Source of the DNA: Bacillus norwichensis
Lineage (GTDB): Bacteria > Bacillota > Bacilli > Bacillales > Bacillaceae_C
Assembly (NCBI RefSeq): GCF_014836955.1
Contig: NZ_JACSPV010000007.1
Location: forward strand, 62,001 to 126,000
Length of the DNA: 64,000 nt
Direction: 5' to 3'
The translations under genes and the position numbers were made by a program. Shown here piece by piece: positions 55,501 to 63,716 of this stretch. The notes beneath the pieces are model-generated. The model saw only the letters and a program-made list of their open reading frames with translations, was not told where the DNA came from and did no database searches. Numbering within the stretch: position 1 is the first letter of the stretch; every line of letters begins with the position of its first letter.

Positions 55501-56460
55501 TTATATTTTTAAAACTAGTTTTTCTTCCTTTGCTCTTGAACAGCATGTCAAAATGCTATTTCTTTCCGATCTTTCTTCATCACTGAAAAAGATATCACGA
55601 TGATCCACCGCTCCTGATACAACATCCACTTCACATTGTCCGCATCCGCCAGCTCTACATGAGTAAGGTGCTTCTACCCCTGCCCCCAACAGTGCTTCAA
55701 GTAAAGTTTGTTCCTCAGTTACTTCAATTACCTGGTTGCCTACCTCGACTACAAATGGATTTTTTGGTCCAGTATCATTTGCAAATAGTTCAAAATGAAT
55801 AGATTTTTCAGGATACCCATATGATAAAGCGGCATCCTTGTACTCAGTAACCATAGAAACAGGTCCACAGAAATAAACATGGCTTCCAATTCTATGATCC
55901 TTCATCGTTTCAGGTGTCATTCTATCAGGCTGTTCACTTCTTGAGAAATAGAAAGTACACTTTCCAGGATATTTTTCATTCAGGTAATTGTAAAAGGCAC
56001 AACATTCCTTTGTACGCGCTGCATAATGAAGCTCGAAGGTTTTACCTTGGGCCTCCAAATCAGCCATCATCGTCAAGAATGGAGTAATCCCAATCCCCGC
56101 AGCATAAAATACATGATGTTTCGCATGGAACCCTAATGCAAAATGATTTTTTGGGAAACTGGTCCGCACCGCATCCCCTTCTTTTACATGATCATGCCAA
56201 TAGATAGAACCGCCTCTTGAATTGGCATCACGGTTAATGGAAATAGAATAGTGGGTTCGTTCAGTTGGATGGCTTACCAGGGAGTAATCCCTTTCGATAA
56301 CCTCAGCCCCTGTATCTACATACGTTGTGATATGCGCTCCACCGGTAAATGCCGGCAATAATTTTTGATCTGCTGGATAAAGATAGAAGCGTTTGACGCT
56401 GTCTGTTACCTGTTCGATTTTTTCTACAATCATTTCAATATTTCCATATACTCTCAGCAC
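55501..56460 (-). CDS. PDR/VanB-type flavin and 2Fe-2S reductase, N-demethylase reductase subunit
   Basis: A 319-residue electron-transfer protein: FMN-binding barrel (about 1-105; ERDYSLVSHP), NAD-binding domain (about 105-220; FYAAGIGITPFLTMM) and a C-terminal plant-type 2Fe-2S domain with Cys268, Cys273, Cys276 and Cys306 (SCRAGGCGQCEVDVVSG). This is the phthalate dioxygenase reductase order, the same type that serves as the reductase of heme oxidative demethylase (HODM/Dmm). The start is GTG 56460 behind AAAGGA. It should pass electrons from NAD(P)H to the DUF3445 heme subunit encoded upstream. Confidence 0.9.
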   Translation of the reverse strand: MLRVYGNIEMIVEKIEQVTDSVKRFYLYPADQKLLPAFTGGAHITTYVDTGAEVIERDYSLVSHPTERTHYSISINRDANSRGGSIYWHDHVKEGDAVRTSFPKNHFALGFHAKHHVFYAAGIGITPFLTMMADLEAQGKTFELHYAARTKECCAFYNYLNEKYPGKCTFYFSRSEQPDRMTPETMKDHRIGSHVYFCGPVSMVTEYKDAALSYGYPEKSIHFELFANDTGPKNPFVVEVGNQVIEVTEEQTLLEALLGAGVEAPYSCRAGGCGQCEVDVVSGAVDHRDIFFSDEERSERNSILTCCSRAKEEKLVLKI

Positions 56461-56485
56461 TTTATCTCAGTCCTTTCTTCTGCTG

Positions 56486-56977
56486 TTAATTTGGATTGAA
56501 TGGATATCCGATGTAACCTTTACGGACTTTTGAGAAAAATGGTCCAACTTCCATATGGATACTGCAGTGTGGGCACTGGACCTCATCATCGTAAGTGGTT
56601 TCACTTGTGTTATAGCATTTGACACAATAGACGTAACGTTTTGTAGGACCGTATATGATCACCTGAATTTCATCTTCTGTAAAGCCTGCTTCCACTGCCT
56701 CGGTAAAGACTGTAACAGCATGTTCCCAATCTGCTGCAATGTATAATTGAGTACCCATTTTTTGACTATAGAGAAGGACTCGCAAATCCTGAAGATTTAT
56801 AGAATCTGCTAATTCCAGAGTTTCATACTGATCATGCGCATGATCCTCCATTGTCTGAGCGATGTCTTTAGCAGCTTTTTGATCGTAAACGATCAGATGC
56901 TTTCTCCTTTTATGCTGAAAAGTAAGTTCGTCTTTTATTGTTTCTGATTGATCATATAATACTGGACTACTATACAA
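56486..56977 (-). CDS. DmmA-like small subunit with zinc ribbon
   Basis: A 163-residue protein resembling dimethylamine monooxygenase subunit DmmA. The C-terminus has a CxxC-x(n)-CxxC zinc ribbon (YCVKCYNTSETT and QCPHCSIHMEVGPFFSKVR). The start is TTG 56977 with GGGAGGAG 6 bases upstream. It lies between the DUF3445 heme subunit and the reductase, which fits a subunit of the same oxygenase. Its exact role in the complex is not known to me. Confidence 0.78.
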   Translation of the reverse strand: MYSSPVLYDQSETIKDELTFQHKRRKHLIVYDQKAAKDIAQTMEDHAHDQYETLELADSINLQDLRVLLYSQKMGTQLYIAADWEHAVTVFTEAVEAGFTEDEIQVIIYGPTKRYVYCVKCYNTSETTYDDEVQCPHCSIHMEVGPFFSKVRKGYIGYPFNPN

Positions 56978-57002
56978 AGTGCTCCTCCCTTTCTACTGAG
57001 TT

Positions 57003-57980
57003 TTATTGTTGTACTTTCATCGTCTCAATCAAGTTTTTCAAGTATTCAACTGACTGAGGCAAAAATGGTGCCATTCCCTTGTATTCCGCCATCTCATCCG
57101 GAATATCCGCAAGGTTGAAATAGGTAATCTCCAGCCAATCAGGTCTTTTCACAAGGTCTTCTAATGGCAAGAACTGAGTATCAAGAACAAATAGGACTGC
57201 ATTGCTTCGCGGCATACGGATGAACCATTGCTCTTCAACGCGAAGATGTACCAGTTTTCCAGCATTTTCATTGGTCACTTTCTCTCTCTGAGGTCCCCAG
57301 ACATCCATTGTTTCATAGTTTACATCCCAGCGGTCTGCCATTAGGTTCCAATTGACTCTTGTTCTCGGTGCTCCAGGTTCAATCGTCAATAAAAATTTGC
57401 GGATTCTATCTGTCAAGTGCACTCCGTCTCGACTCTTAAACGGAACTGGTCCATGTATTTCATTAAAACTCATTCCAAGATTCCAGTTTGGAGAGAACAA
57501 AGCTGCAAAAGACTCTTGGGCGACTTCAAGGTAAAAGTTATCATCTCGATTGACCATTAACATAAAGTCATTGTGGAAGTGACGGCCAATCATGTCGTAA
57601 GGCTCATACGAAAGGCTGGATTCATCCCCGAAAATGAAGTTTTCCGTTTCCCCAAGAATATGGTTGGTGAAAGCCCAGTTATCCCCGTCTATTTCAACAC
57701 TGAAATGTTCAGGATATTTGTCTGTTGCCAAACCAATGAGTAGTTCAACAAACTCCCATTGCATTTCCATTGTGTGTGGAAACGACTGGTAACGGACATC
57801 TGGTTGTTTCTCCAACATTGCTCTTTTTCTTCTAATTTGCGCCTCATATTCCGGAGCAATTTTCATGAAGTTCACTTTGTCCTCTGGCAATGCCACCAGG
57901 TCGTTGGAATAGCGGTAAGTCTTATCTTTGAAATTGACAAATGGAAATGTAAACATATCTAAATTTGTAGATTTATACAT
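57003..57980 (-). CDS. DUF3445 heme-dependent oxidative N-demethylase catalytic subunit
   Basis: A 325-residue protein of the DUF3445 family. Conserved blocks seen are YLEVAQESFAALFSPNW (family form: aa-v--P--W), FNEIHGPVPF, RTRVNWNLMADRW and LVHLRVEEQWFIRMPRSNAV. Characterised relatives are dimethylamine monooxygenase and the HODM alpha subunit, which binds heme in a PAS-like fold and removes N-methyl groups with O2. ATG 57980 follows GGAGGAAG. Neighbours supply the small subunit, the reductase and a HemA. The GcvT-like folate subunit of HODM is missing from this window. Confidence 0.88.
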   Translation of the reverse strand: MYKSTNLDMFTFPFVNFKDKTYRYSNDLVALPEDKVNFMKIAPEYEAQIRRKRAMLEKQPDVRYQSFPHTMEMQWEFVELLIGLATDKYPEHFSVEIDGDNWAFTNHILGETENFIFGDESSLSYEPYDMIGRHFHNDFMLMVNRDDNFYLEVAQESFAALFSPNWNLGMSFNEIHGPVPFKSRDGVHLTDRIRKFLLTIEPGAPRTRVNWNLMADRWDVNYETMDVWGPQREKVTNENAGKLVHLRVEEQWFIRMPRSNAVLFVLDTQFLPLEDLVKRPDWLEITYFNLADIPDEMAEYKGMAPFLPQSVEYLKNLIETMKVQQ

Positions 57981-57995
57981 CTGATCTTCCTCCTT

Positions 57996-59336
57996 TTAAC
58001 TTCCTGTCTCTTCTAACGTTTCATTTAAGAGGGCCGGCTTCATATCGGATTCAAATCTCCATTCACTTTCAAGCCCTAAAATTTGCGAAGCTAATCTCAG
58101 ATACTCGATTTTCCGAGCCTGGTTGTCTTCTTTGGAAGCTATTTCTTTCAATGCAAGAATGGGTTGGCGAATCAGCTGGCTGGAAATCATCTTCGTAAAC
58201 TTCTGGATGACTCGTTTCTCCCCATCCGTTAAATCTGGTAGTTTATTTTCAATATTTTTGAAGGCTTCAGCTTCTATTCGTAAAGCATTTTCCTGCAGTT
58301 CCTGTAAGAGGCTTGTAATCGGAAGCGTTTCTTTCCATTGGTTAAATACTTCCAATTCTTCTTTAATCATCCCTTTGATCTTTTGTCCTTCTTCTATTCT
58401 TCTTTGACAGTTTGAATCAATCATTTCCTTGAAATGATCCAAGTCATATAAGTGAACGTTTTCAATGTTGGCTAAGTCAGGGTCGATATTTCTTGGGACC
58501 CCCAGGTCAATCAGATAAAGAGGGCGCTTTCTTTTTGAGATAGAACCAAGTATCCTTTCCAAATGAATCAAGTAGCTTCTTTTGTCAACGGAACAGATAA
58601 CAATATCGACCCGATGCATCGAATCAAAACAATCATCTATCGTGCAGGAATTGCCACTAAAGATATCTGCCAATTCTGTAGCACTGCTGAAAGTGCGATT
58701 TGCAAAAAGCAGATTCCTACATCCATTTGACATTAAATGTTGAGCGGTCAATTTGCTCATAGTACCTGCCCCAATAATCAAAACTTGTTTTTGGCCCAAA
58801 CTGGAAATCTTTTCTTTGAGAAAATGAACCGCCGCAGAACTGACAGATACAGCTTGCTCTCCTACCCCAGTCGCTGTATGAGCCTTTTTACCTAAGGTAA
58901 TCGCCTGTTTGAAAAGCCAATTAAATACTGTTCCAGTACTACCCCATTTTTGACTTTGAAAAAAGGCATCCTTGACCTGACCTAATATTTGGGTTTCGCC
59001 AATTACTAAGGAATCCAGACCACATACAACTGTAAATAAATGACGAACAGCTTCATCCTCTACTTTCACATACAAGGCCTTCTCAGCCTTCCTCACGCCT
59101 TTATTTACCTTCTGCAACAGAAGTTTTTTTATCATTCCTTCCGCCAAGTACTGACGATCTGTAACCGCATAAATTTCTGTTCTGTTACAGGTGCTGAGCA
59201 CAACACATTCTTTAATAAGGCTGCTGGAAGTTAATCTCATTTCAAAATTCATTTTCTCTTCATTATTGAAGTGAAGCTGTTCCCTTACGGACAAAGAAGC
59301 ACTATCGTGATTTAGCCCAACAACCAAGACAGCCAA
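57996..59336 (-). CDS. hemA: Glutamyl-tRNA reductase (HemA) within the N-demethylase cluster
   Basis: A 446-residue NADPH-dependent enzyme making glutamate-1-semialdehyde from glutamyl-tRNA, the first committed step of heme synthesis. The catalytic Cys50 is in VVLSTCNRTEIYAV, the conserved VCGLDSLVIGETQILGQVK follows, and the NADPH domain has VLIIGAGTMSKLTAQHL. Full length suggests activity. No other heme gene is nearby, so it is probably a second copy beside a normal hemAXCDBL operon. The start is TTG 59336 behind GGAGGGGG. It is the first gene after a perfect sigma-54 promoter. Confidence 0.92.
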   Translation of the reverse strand: MAVLVVGLNHDSASLSVREQLHFNNEEKMNFEMRLTSSSLIKECVVLSTCNRTEIYAVTDRQYLAEGMIKKLLLQKVNKGVRKAEKALYVKVEDEAVRHLFTVVCGLDSLVIGETQILGQVKDAFFQSQKWGSTGTVFNWLFKQAITLGKKAHTATGVGEQAVSVSSAAVHFLKEKISSLGQKQVLIIGAGTMSKLTAQHLMSNGCRNLLFANRTFSSATELADIFSGNSCTIDDCFDSMHRVDIVICSVDKRSYLIHLERILGSISKRKRPLYLIDLGVPRNIDPDLANIENVHLYDLDHFKEMIDSNCQRRIEEGQKIKGMIKEELEVFNQWKETLPITSLLQELQENALRIEAEAFKNIENKLPDLTDGEKRVIQKFTKMISSQLIRQPILALKEIASKEDNQARKIEYLRLASQILGLESEWRFESDMKPALLNETLEETGS

Positions 59337-59425
59337 TATTCCCCCTCCTTCCAGTCGATTGCATTCATGAAGCTAACAGTATTGAAAAGGAATCTTTGTC
59401 TTGTAACCTACACTTCATACATAAT

Positions 59426-59440
59426 GCAATTAGCGTGCCA
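59426..59440 (-). promoter_or_regulatory. Sigma-54 promoter in front of hemA
   Basis: On the minus strand TGGCAC-N5-TTGC is an exact consensus match with the -24 GG and -12 GC at the right distance. It lies about 90 bases before the hemA start. Confidence 0.9.
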
Positions 59441-59547
59441 AAACCTTCGCGAGTTAAAAACCACTATATATTCGCCTTTTTACTTTTTGGAAACTCCCAT
59501 CTCAATTTCATTTTTTAAATTTCCATTCAAAAACGAAATTTTACGAA

Positions 59548-59640
59548 TCAAATGCACCTTGATGTAGTTGCGCCCAGATTTTGTCGAGTTCCGCTTGATA
59601 CATTTCCTCGGAAAATCTGTGGCATCTGACGAATGAAGTT
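59548..59640 (+). repeat. Dispersed intergenic repeat, copy 3 (internally deleted)
   Basis: Has the beginning (AATCAAATGCACCTTGATG ... GAAAATCTGTGGCATC) and the end (TGACGAATGAAGTTAAA) of copies 1 and 2 but lacks about 100 bases of the middle. The end abuts the permease stop codon. Confidence 0.7.
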
Positions 59641-61069
59641 AAACAGCACTTTTTCCTTTAGATACCAAGGTATCTTCTTTCATTACTCGATCTGTTTTGA
59701 AAGAAAAGATGAATTTTGCCGAAATATAATAACTGATTCCCGCGGAAAAATACGCTGGTATCCCGGCAGAAATATAATAGAATAAGCCGCTTGATGTATC
59801 CATCACAGGATTATATAAGCTCCAATAAACAATTGTACCGACGATAAAACTGACAATTGCGGAAGGATTCACTCCACGCCAATAATAATAGTTCCCATTT
59901 GTATCATATAAGTCTTTAATAGATAGTTTCTGTTTCTTCACAAAGAAGAAATCCGAAATGACGATTCCGCCAAACACGGCCATAATGTAGGCAATCACTG
60001 TAATGAAGGAACCGAAAGCTTGATAAAAAGATGCACTTAATAGTAACAATATAGTTGGTATGGCTGTTCCCATGGCAAATTTCCAAGACTTCTTTGGAAA
60101 AACAGTCTTAAAGCTAATCGCTTGCGAGTACATCAGAAAAGTACCGGCAGTGATGTTTCCGATTGTAAGTAATACAAGGCCAATGGCTCCAGCCCATGAA
60201 CCTGCAATAGCAAACATCCAATCAGTTGGTTCTACTGATGCAACCACTATTGCTGATAAGGCTCCAAAAATAACCGCAATGTTGACGATAACACCATAGC
60301 TGAAAAATCCCGCTCTGAAAGCTGTCTTTTCATTTTTGGCTAGCCGAGCGTATTGTCCAAGGTATGGCAGCCAGGAAAATCCAAGCCCTACGTTTATTTC
60401 TAAAGCCGTAACAAACGAACGTGTATATTCTCCAGGATAAGGTTCAGCTGGAGTTAAGCCGAAGATTTTAGTTAAACCTATTCCAAATATCAACATTAAA
60501 AACAGCCCTAAAACAACAAGCAAAATGGCCGGTACACCAATGAGGTTGAACTTACGCATAACCAGCGGCCCTTGAAATGTTATGAAAAATACAATGGCAA
60601 AGACAATGATGGCAAAGAACGGAGCCCCCGTTTTACTACTTACAAAAAAACCAGGAAGACCTATGACGGAAGCAATCTTCACTAAAGCTTCACCAGCCAT
60701 GAAAAAGGCTACTGACATATATCCAATCGTAAGTAACGTAAAAATGAAATAAAAAATATTTGAACCTAAATAGCCAAGTGCGCTTCTAAACCCAATAAAT
60801 GTATCAACTCCAAACCTGGCAAAAAGCAGAATGATAGGTGCAATTAAAAAGAATGGAATGGCATTCCCAAATAAAACAGCCGCTAACGACTCCTTTGCAT
60901 TCAGTAGCATGCCAGTATAGCTGCCGGTAAGTATACAAATACAGGAAATCCCAATCCCTACTTGGATGAGAACCAGATCCCAAAATCCAAACACCCTGTC
61001 ATTTTTTTGTGCAGGCAGAAAACCGAATGCCACATCTTTAGAAATAGCAGAATTGTTATCTTTACTCAT
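59639..61069 (-). CDS. NCS1 family cytosine/purine/hydantoin-type permease
   Basis: A 476-residue transporter with about 12 helices. It has the NCS1 marks: FLPAQKNDRVFGFWDLVLIQVG at the N-terminus, a broken first helix with GIGISCICILTGSYTG, and DFFFVKKQKLSIKDLYDTNG before the last helices. NCS1 proteins import nucleobases, allantoin and hydantoins using Na+ or H+. ATG 61069 follows GGAGG at 5 bases; an earlier in-frame start at 61081 has no site. Its place in the N-demethylase cluster suggests that it imports the N-methylated substrate (inference). Confidence 0.88.
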   Translation of the reverse strand: MSKDNNSAISKDVAFGFLPAQKNDRVFGFWDLVLIQVGIGISCICILTGSYTGMLLNAKESLAAVLFGNAIPFFLIAPIILLFARFGVDTFIGFRSALGYLGSNIFYFIFTLLTIGYMSVAFFMAGEALVKIASVIGLPGFFVSSKTGAPFFAIIVFAIVFFITFQGPLVMRKFNLIGVPAILLVVLGLFLMLIFGIGLTKIFGLTPAEPYPGEYTRSFVTALEINVGLGFSWLPYLGQYARLAKNEKTAFRAGFFSYGVIVNIAVIFGALSAIVVASVEPTDWMFAIAGSWAGAIGLVLLTIGNITAGTFLMYSQAISFKTVFPKKSWKFAMGTAIPTILLLLSASFYQAFGSFITVIAYIMAVFGGIVISDFFFVKKQKLSIKDLYDTNGNYYYWRGVNPSAIVSFIVGTIVYWSLYNPVMDTSSGLFYYISAGIPAYFSAGISYYISAKFIFSFKTDRVMKEDTLVSKGKSAV

Positions 61070-61159
61070 TTGAACCTCCAAATTTTAATTTTTTTAATAT
61101 ATTCTGGTGGCGTTGAACGTTCGCTGCCTTAACAGATAGAAAGCGCCTCCAAGCATTTG

Positions 61160-61360
61160 TTAAAAAATAACCGTTAATAAGAAGACGCAAAACCCTCCTA
61201 CTGTAACGATCTCCGGCATAGCATCCACCTTCGTCATTTTTTTAACACTTGATTCCTCCTTCTCGTAATCCTGAATTCTTCCATGAAGATCCGTATATAG
61301 ATTTTTCACAAACTCATTCGAAGACATCATATTCTTTTCAATCATGCTTTCTCTTTTCAA
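61160..61360 (-). CDS. Small single-pass membrane protein, first gene of the sigma-54 unit
   Basis: A 66-residue protein starting at TTG 61360 with a GGGGGG site 6 bases before it; an ATG at 61378 would leave almost no leader. Residues 1-45 are charged (FVKNLYTDLHGRIQDYEKEE) and the C-terminus is one hydrophobic helix (VTVGGFCVFLLTVIF). It is similar in style to small subunits paired with transporters and precedes the permease gene by 90 bases. I know no family. A role as permease partner is inference. Confidence 0.6.
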   Translation of the reverse strand: MKRESMIEKNMMSSNEFVKNLYTDLHGRIQDYEKEESSVKKMTKVDAMPEIVTVGGFCVFLLTVIF

Positions 61361-61394
61361 AAAAATCCCCCCAATCATTTATCAAATACTTATA

Positions 61395-61411
61395 TTGCAA
61401 GTATCATGCCA
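61395..61411 (-). promoter_or_regulatory. Sigma-54 promoter of the small protein-permease unit
   Basis: On the minus strand TGGCAT-N5-TTGC differs from consensus in one base. It lies 25-35 bases before the TTG start and 126 bases from the divergent activator gene. Confidence 0.85.
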
Positions 61412-61536
61412 TATTGAAAACCTTTACATTTAGGGAATGCGGGAAAATTCGAGTTGCATTTATGAATTTTTCATTTAAAATTGAAATCACTACTCTCCTA
61501 GAACAAAGTACCTATAAAGGATGTGGGAACGGTATA

Positions 61537-63429
61537 ATGAATAGTTCATCTTTAAAATCAAATCATTCATTTGTAAACGTTTTAAAATCTACTCTTCTAA
61601 ATATTTATGACGAAGTCATCATCACAGATCATCAGGGAAAAATCGCAGAAAATTTTGGGGAGATTGAGAATCTATGGAACGATAAAACCAACCTTATCGG
61701 GATGAACTTATTCGAGATTGAAAAACAAATCTTTTATGAGGAAGAACCATTGGATGAATTCAAAAATGAAAATAAGAGATCTGCCATCAAAACCTCCTGG
61801 AATAATCAAAGAATTCTTATTACCTATTATCCAGAAAACCGGATAGGTGATATAGATTATATAACATGGGGGTTTAAAGTTCTCTCAAGGAACGATAATG
61901 TTTTGATGGAAGACCAAGCTGACGAAGACATTGATTTTTCAAAAGCATCAGCAAAGGATACATCAAGATTATTTATCGTCAAAAGTCAAAAGATGATGAC
62001 TGTTTTAAACACAGTGGAAGTCGTTTCAAAAGTTTCCTCTTCGGTTCTATTATTAGGGGAGTCCGGAGTGGGGAAAGAAGTGATTGCACGAGCCATCCAT
62101 GACTTAGGACCAAGGAAAAACCAACCTTTCATTCCAGTAAACTGCGGAGCCATCCCTGAAAATTTATTGGAAAGCGAATTATTCGGGTATGTAGAAGGAG
62201 CATTCAGTGGAGCCAAAAAAGAAGGCATGCCAGGCAAATTCGAACTTGCCAATCATGGCGTGCTTTTTCTTGATGAGATAGGAGAAATGCCGCTCAATCT
62301 TCAAGTGAAATTGCTCAGAGTTCTTCAAGAAAGAGAAATTACTCCCTTAGGAAGCTCCAAACCAATCAAACTGGATATTCAGATCATCACAGCTACAAAC
62401 AAAAACCTGAAAACACTTGTTGAAAAAGGGGCATTCAGAGAAGATCTATATTACCGTTTAAATGTCATTCCTATTGAGATTCCGTCTTTAAGAGAAAGAC
62501 TTGAAGAGCTTCCATACCTGATTAACTTCTTTTTGCACAAATATAATCATTTGTATGACCGGGCAGTTCAAATTGATCAGGATGCCATTGACTTAATGTC
62601 CATATATGAATGGCCGGGAAATATTAGGCAGCTTGAGAATACAGTCGAACGAATTGTAGTGACAAGTAAAGGCCCAACAGTAGATGCATCCGCTGTACAA
62701 GAATATGTGCCACTTGACCAAGAAATAATGAAAGCACCTCCTGTATTTGAACATCTCATACCGCTTCAAGATGCAATCGACCTTGTAGAAGAGCAACTAA
62801 TCAACATGGCGATGGAAAAATATAAATCAATCAAACTTGCGGCTAAAGCATTGAATCTCAGCCAGCCAACCATGAGCAGAAAGTACAAAAAGATTCTCAA
62901 TAATTTATCCAAACAAAACATCTCACCTTCCGAAAAAAGGAAAATACTTGAAGACCAGCTAAATAACCGATTACGTTCTGTCGCCATAGCCACTGCAGCT
63001 ATCATAGAACCTGAAGAAGTTAGTGATTTAAAAAGAAACCCCACCACTAATAATCCAATTTTCAAAAAAATCCAGACGCAGCTGACGATGATTAGAAAAC
63101 AAGAAGGCGGAATTAAATGGTCTTTTATTTTCGACATTCTCGACAATAAGAAATTCAGGACTCTTGTGGCTGATAAAGATTTCGTAATGGAACCTGGAGA
63201 ATCGTATGATGGATCAGAGGAATTTATGAAAGTGGCACGTAATGCAGTAAAGGGAAGAGTTGAAGTAACTCCTGTGTATAAGGACATTTTTGGAGAGTGG
63301 AAATCAAGTCTGGCACCAGTAATGGACCACTCTGGAAAAGTGATTGCTTTAATCGGATATGACTATAGCAAAGAATACATTGAATCAGAATTAAAAAAGA
63401 TGGGAAGCGTGCTGAAAATTAATCTTTGA
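61537..63429 (+). CDS. Sigma-54-dependent activator with PAS-like input and C-terminal Cache-like domain
   Basis: A 630-residue protein: N-terminal PAS-like region (about 20-125), AAA+ domain (about 150-385) with Walker A GESGVGKE, the sigma-54 contact loop GAFSGA (usual form GAFTGA) and FLDEIGEM, then a helix-turn-helix (about 430-455; IKLAAKALNLSQPTMSRKYKK). About 170 more residues follow, where 63100-63400 encode a Cache/PAS-sensor-like pattern (MEPGESYDGSEEFMKVARNA, then YKDIFGEWKSSLAPVMDHSGKVIALIGYDYS). ATG 61537 follows AAAGGATGTGG. It is divergent from the N-demethylase unit and is its presumed regulator. Confidence 0.88.
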   Translation: MNSSSLKSNHSFVNVLKSTLLNIYDEVIITDHQGKIAENFGEIENLWNDKTNLIGMNLFEIEKQIFYEEEPLDEFKNENKRSAIKTSWNNQRILITYYPENRIGDIDYITWGFKVLSRNDNVLMEDQADEDIDFSKASAKDTSRLFIVKSQKMMTVLNTVEVVSKVSSSVLLLGESGVGKEVIARAIHDLGPRKNQPFIPVNCGAIPENLLESELFGYVEGAFSGAKKEGMPGKFELANHGVLFLDEIGEMPLNLQVKLLRVLQEREITPLGSSKPIKLDIQIITATNKNLKTLVEKGAFREDLYYRLNVIPIEIPSLRERLEELPYLINFFLHKYNHLYDRAVQIDQDAIDLMSIYEWPGNIRQLENTVERIVVTSKGPTVDASAVQEYVPLDQEIMKAPPVFEHLIPLQDAIDLVEEQLINMAMEKYKSIKLAAKALNLSQPTMSRKYKKILNNLSKQNISPSEKRKILEDQLNNRLRSVAIATAAIIEPEEVSDLKRNPTTNNPIFKKIQTQLTMIRKQEGGIKWSFIFDILDNKKFRTLVADKDFVMEPGESYDGSEEFMKVARNAVKGRVEVTPVYKDIFGEWKSSLAPVMDHSGKVIALIGYDYSKEYIESELKKMGSVLKINL

Positions 63430-63716
63430 AGCAGGTTTTAGCGCATCCTTTTACCAGCTTTTGTGTTTCCTCAAAAACAAGAAAATCAGCGATGAGGATA
63501 TTTGGGGAAAGATACGAAACCTCTTCCAAAAGCTAACTGCCAACTACACATAAATACACTAAAAAACCGGTTGCTCAGCGGTCCTAACTTAGGCGATCGG
63601 CATGGCTATGAATCGTTATTTTACAGAGACGGTCAAACTTTTGCCATAAACAGTTAAATATTGAAGACAATCCCTAAAAAAAGGAGAAAGAGTGAGATAG
63701 AAGGAGAAAAAGAGCT
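63430..63716. other. Intergenic region after the activator gene
   Basis: No gene was found. A structured-looking segment near 63565-63625 (ACCGG ... CCTAACTTAGG) holds short inverted repeats but fits no riboswitch consensus I know. Confidence 0.35.

Noticed and set aside
61249-61536. A 96-residue N-terminal extension of the sigma-54 activator
   Set aside because: It covers the divergent promoter region and the opposite small gene; the ATG at 61537 has a proper ribosome site and the extension has no domain.
63560-63660. Possible cyclic-dinucleotide riboswitch
   Set aside because: The short inverted repeats do not match the conserved cores of c-di-GMP or c-di-AMP riboswitches, and no regulated gene follows closely.
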